A DNA stretch of 6,898 nucleotides from Thermodesulfovibrionales bacterium (GTDB lineage Bacteria; Nitrospirota; Thermodesulfovibrionia; Thermodesulfovibrionales; Dissulfurispiraceae), in the NCBI GenBank assembly GCA_021129835.1, contig JAJOKM010000137.1, forward strand, positions 1-6,898. Direction: 5' to 3'. Position numbers and translations under genes: made by a program. Every line of letters begins with the position of its first letter. Position 1 is the first letter of the stretch. A model generated the notes under the pieces. It saw only the letters and a program-made list of their open reading frames with translations. It did no database searches and was not told the DNA's origin. Positions 4,233 to 6,898 of this stretch are shown here, in pieces.

Positions 4233-6638
4233 CTAAGCATAGAGTATGGCACCATAATTATCGTCGGCATAGATTTTGTTGTTTTCGACAAAACTCCTCG
4301 CATTTGCCCCCATACTCTGGATTCTGTTTCTGTCGCTAAGAAAGTATCTCAATGAATCGGCAAGCGCCTCTTTACTATCGCCCTTTATTACCAGTCCTGT
4401 CTGTCCATCGATAATTAGTTCGCTTGGTCCCCCTTTATCGGATACAATGACCGGGAGTCCTGATGCCTGTGCCTCGATTACTACATTGCCAAATGTATCA
4501 GTAGTGCTCGGAAAGACGAAGACATCTGAAGAGGCATATATCTTGTAAAGTTCGTCACCAACGAGAAAGCCGGTGAATAAAACAGGATAACCTGTCAGCA
4601 TCCGCTCCAACTCTTTCCGATAAGGACCATCGCCCACAATAATTAGATGGCATTTAGACCCGGCATCTACAATCTCTATAAAGGCGTTTGCCATGAGTTC
4701 GAGGTTTTTCTCCTTTGAAACCCGGCCGACATAGAGGAGTTTCGTCGATTCACCCAATCCGTATTTATGCCAGTGATGGGTATCGTTTTTTGCGGGAGAG
4801 AAGACCTCCGTATCCACCCACCGCCGTAATGGCCTTATCTTTTCAGCAGAAATCCCCTTCTCGATAAGCTCTTTTGTTGTGTTCTCTGAAGGGACGGTCA
4901 CCTCATCCATTAAGTTATAAAACCATACCATGTATTTCCAGGCAATCTTCTCTAAAGATATGTCACCAGTAAGACTCCTCACATATTTTGGAACATCCGT
5001 ATGATATGTGCCGGTCAGAGGGATATCCATAAGCTTGGAAATAGAAAGGGCGAGGAGACCGAGAGTTCCCGGGGTGCTCGCATGTATCCGAGTAAAACCT
5101 TCCTCTTCAATATAGTGGATAACATCAAGGATCGGAGGAAAATGCAGCTTAAACTCAGGATACTCGGGTAGCGCAAAATAATTAATGGATTTAAAGTTCA
5201 TTACTCCGTCTTCAAATTTTGTCTCTTCGCCATCAGAATTAATTACTACTAACTCTACATCCTTTTTTTCCGCTATTTTGATGATCTCTTTTATTGTGAT
5301 GGCTACACCATTTATATCATTGAGGGTGTCAGTAAAAAGGGCAATTTTCTGTCTCTTCCCTGTCTCTTCTGCCGATAAAAAGCTCATCTCTATCTCTTTT
5401 ATCACCTGCTTGCCCTTATGCTGCTTATGAAAAGCAGCATAATATGGAGAAGCGAAGAGATGAATGAGTCCGATCGCGCTTACTGAGTTAATCAGCGAAT
5501 TGATCAGATTTATAGCCCCGGATGATAAAGATATACTAGACAGCCTTTCAGTATATATATATACCATCTTGTTCACAAGATGACTCATTATTGTAAAGAC
5601 CTTTTTGTTTGTCTCGACAGTACTGATCGTCTTGAGAAACTCTTTATCATTGAGAAGCATTTTCGCTTCCCTGCCTAAAATTTCTTCGAAACTCCTGTTG
5701 TTATAGTCGTTATGTATTTCGGGGCGCTTTTTTTTAATAAAGAATTTAACTTTATCTCGAACAGAAGGATTCCCCTGCTCGGCGTTAAAAGCCTTATTCA
5801 TCAGGGTCTCCACAAAATAAAGAGGACTATTTTTCTTTGATCCAGACTGCCTTTTGAAAAAACGATATCCGGTGCTGTATAAATTGTGCGCATACGTTAA
5901 GACATTGCCACCATCGCCTTCTGCCCATGTCTTTCCCCCTTTTATTGAGTGGATAAATTCCTTCAGTGTCTCCCCGTCCTTCGTGGCAGTGTATGCCCTT
6001 CCTATAAAAAGCCCCCCGTGGTCATCAGAGCCGCCGACTATCGACTTTTTCCACGGGGTTTGCCCATAAGGCGTTATATTATATTTATTTGCGAGATGCA
6101 ATATTTTTTCGGGTGTGAGAGCGGAAATGACAGATGACGCTGCATCATTGTATCTCTTTGCATTGATGCCACTTTTAGTCTCAAAGACATCAAATAACAG
6201 AAGCATCTTCTCTGCCATTTCGATCGAAAGCCTTCCGTCTATACTATAAAATGGATGAGCAACGAAGTGTGTAATATCGTTTTTCCGGAGGTAGGCAACA
6301 AGATCATAGATATTTTTTCTCAGATGCGTAATGTCGCTGAGTATTGCCTCATCGATATCAAGGACTACAACATGAACCTCGCATTCATTTTCGGGAAAAT
6401 AAGAGGTCACCTCGACGCTTATAAAGGTGAATGGAAGATGGGCTATTTCGAGTGCTCCATTTATTGAATCATGGTCTGTTATGGTTACATAGTCCATTCC
6501 CTTTTTTCTGGCAGTATCGTAAATAAACAAAGGAGAAGTGTAACTTTCGGGGCAGTTCAGTTTTCTTATTGCCCATTCGGAGGATTTATTTGAATGGTAT
6601 GAGTGCAGATGAAGATCGGCACGATAAAATATAGTCAT
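4233..6638 (-). CDS. PHP phosphoesterase domain fused to GT4 glycosyltransferase
   Basis: This protein has 801 residues. The N-terminal PHP domain (about 4-240) keeps the expected metal-binding motifs: DLHLHS (8-13), TITDHD (52-57), E76, H89, AHPF (127-130), FETKSG (152-157) and GGSDDHGG (202-209). PHP domains are usually metal-dependent phosphoesterases. Residues 245-425 match nothing I recognise; 375-403 is a hydrophobic, possibly membrane-associating helix. The C-terminal GT-B fold, GT4 family domain runs from about 430 to 795: KIALFTDTLNDINGVA (431-446), GTYHTDVPKYVR (543-554), YVGRVSKEKNL (636-646), GDGP (669-672) and STTDTFGNVVIEAQASGLP (711-729). The EX7E motif appears as D714-E722. 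It most resembles SQD2/MgtA-like lipid glycosyltransferases, so a membrane-lipid acceptor is a guess. The start is supported by DLHLHS lying immediately after the N-terminus. No signal peptide is seen. Domain calls are secure; substrate and the purpose of the fusion are unknown. Confidence 0.93.
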   Translation of the reverse strand: MTIFYRADLHLHSYHSNKSSEWAIRKLNCPESYTSPLFIYDTARKKGMDYVTITDHDSINGALEIAHLPFTFISVEVTSYFPENECEVHVVVLDIDEAILSDITHLRKNIYDLVAYLRKNDITHFVAHPFYSIDGRLSIEMAEKMLLLFDVFETKSGINAKRYNDAASSVISALTPEKILHLANKYNITPYGQTPWKKSIVGGSDDHGGLFIGRAYTATKDGETLKEFIHSIKGGKTWAEGDGGNVLTYAHNLYSTGYRFFKRQSGSKKNSPLYFVETLMNKAFNAEQGNPSVRDKVKFFIKKKRPEIHNDYNNRSFEEILGREAKMLLNDKEFLKTISTVETNKKVFTIMSHLVNKMVYIYTERLSSISLSSGAINLINSLINSVSAIGLIHLFASPYYAAFHKQHKGKQVIKEIEMSFLSAEETGKRQKIALFTDTLNDINGVAITIKEIIKIAEKKDVELVVINSDGEETKFEDGVMNFKSINYFALPEYPEFKLHFPPILDVIHYIEEEGFTRIHASTPGTLGLLALSISKLMDIPLTGTYHTDVPKYVRSLTGDISLEKIAWKYMVWFYNLMDEVTVPSENTTKELIEKGISAEKIRPLRRWVDTEVFSPAKNDTHHWHKYGLGESTKLLYVGRVSKEKNLELMANAFIEIVDAGSKCHLIIVGDGPYRKELERMLTGYPVLFTGFLVGDELYKIYASSDVFVFPSTTDTFGNVVIEAQASGLPVIVSDKGGPSELIIDGQTGLVIKGDSKEALADSLRYFLSDRNRIQSMGANARSFVENNKIYADDNYGAILYA

Positions 6639-6643
6639 AATAA

Positions 6644-6673
6644 ATTATACCTATAACAGGTTAAAGATTACAA
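6644..6673 (-). promoter_or_regulatory. Possible start-proximal sigma70-type promoter
   Basis: On the minus strand TTGTAA (6668-6673) is followed after 18 bases by a consensus TATAAT (6644-6649). The -10 box ends only 5 bases before the ATG, so a transcript from here would begin at or next to the start codon and be nearly leaderless. That fits the absence of a good Shine-Dalgarno, but in AT-rich DNA such a box can arise by chance. Confidence 0.3.
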
Positions 6674-6721
6674 GCCTTCGAATTGCCTCGCCAAAAATCT
6701 GTGTAATCAGGTACAATAAAG

Positions 6722-6730
6722 ATTATACCA
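6722..6730 (-). promoter_or_regulatory. Extended -10 promoter element upstream of the PHP-glycosyltransferase
   Basis: The minus strand reads TGGTATAAT, a full match to the extended -10 consensus (TGnTATAAT). The -35 region 17 bases upstream (TTCTTT) is poor, which is tolerated when an extended -10 is present. Transcription would start near 6714 and give a leader of about 75 bases before the ATG at 6638. No operator or riboswitch was recognised in that leader. Confidence 0.4.
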
Positions 6731-6898
6731 GTGCCAGAGAGTAAAAAGAAGCTCAAAGAGAGGAGCATAAGAAATTGAATCTTGGCGAACTAAAGAGAAC
6801 CACTGCTATAAACTATTTTGCATTGTGACACAAATTTCTGTTAGGTTTAGTTGGGGTAGTGTAGGGGCTTGTCCCCGTTCTTTACCCTTTAAATACTT

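Larger units (their letters stand above)
6639..6898. other. Non-coding upstream region of the PHP-glycosyltransferase gene
   Basis: No protein-like frame was seen on either strand. The region is AT-rich near the gene and holds two possible minus-strand promoters (6722-6730 and 6644-6673). Near its far edge is a small GGGG-CTTGT-CCCC hairpin (6864-6876) within GTAGGGGCTTGTCCCC, wording that resembles a common bacterial intergenic repeat but is too short here to classify. Nothing indicates the identity or strand of the next gene beyond the window. Confidence 0.5.

Overview
The window reads as a stretch of chromosome from an uncultivated-type Gram-negative bacterium. The protein styles, the mid-range GC content (judged by eye) and the abundance of short G/C-run palindromic repeats between genes would fit Nitrospirota or a Desulfobacterota/Geobacter-like lineage. 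That placement is an inference from general resemblance, not a computed assignment. All four convincing genes lie on the minus strand, so transcription runs from high to low coordinates.

From the upstream side: 6639-6898 is a non-coding leader with two possible promoters. 4233-6638 encodes an 801-residue fusion of an N-terminal PHP-type metal phosphoesterase domain and a C-terminal GT4 glycosyltransferase. 3889-4232 is a repeat-filled gap holding a 227-bp element with about 30-bp terminal inverted repeats and a separate hairpin repeat just after the fusion gene's stop. 515-3888 is a tight three-gene operon: lipA (lipoyl synthase), an AlaC-type class I aminotransferase whose ATG abuts the lipA stop with no gap, and hom (homoserine dehydrogenase with an ACT domain) 5 bases further on. 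1-511 holds no gene; it contains a second inverted-repeat element, related hairpins and a 63-bp palindrome.

The operon combines amino-acid metabolism (transamination and the aspartate-semialdehyde to homoserine step toward threonine and methionine) with lipoate cofactor synthesis. The PHP-glycosyltransferase is probably a separate transcription unit for glycolipid or other glycoconjugate synthesis; its substrate cannot be read from the sequence.

The genes themselves are mostly ordinary. The most interesting signals are: (1) the PHP-GT4 fusion with all the expected metal motifs apparently intact and an unassigned 180-residue middle region; (2) two intergenic elements sharing one layout, terminal inverted repeats around two head-to-head hairpin-plus-G-tail units, reminiscent of REPIN/MITE elements; and (3) an about 15-residue insert in homoserine dehydrogenase whose DNA looks like a decayed in-frame copy of such a repeat. 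No CRISPR array, tRNA, rRNA, transposase or phage gene was seen.
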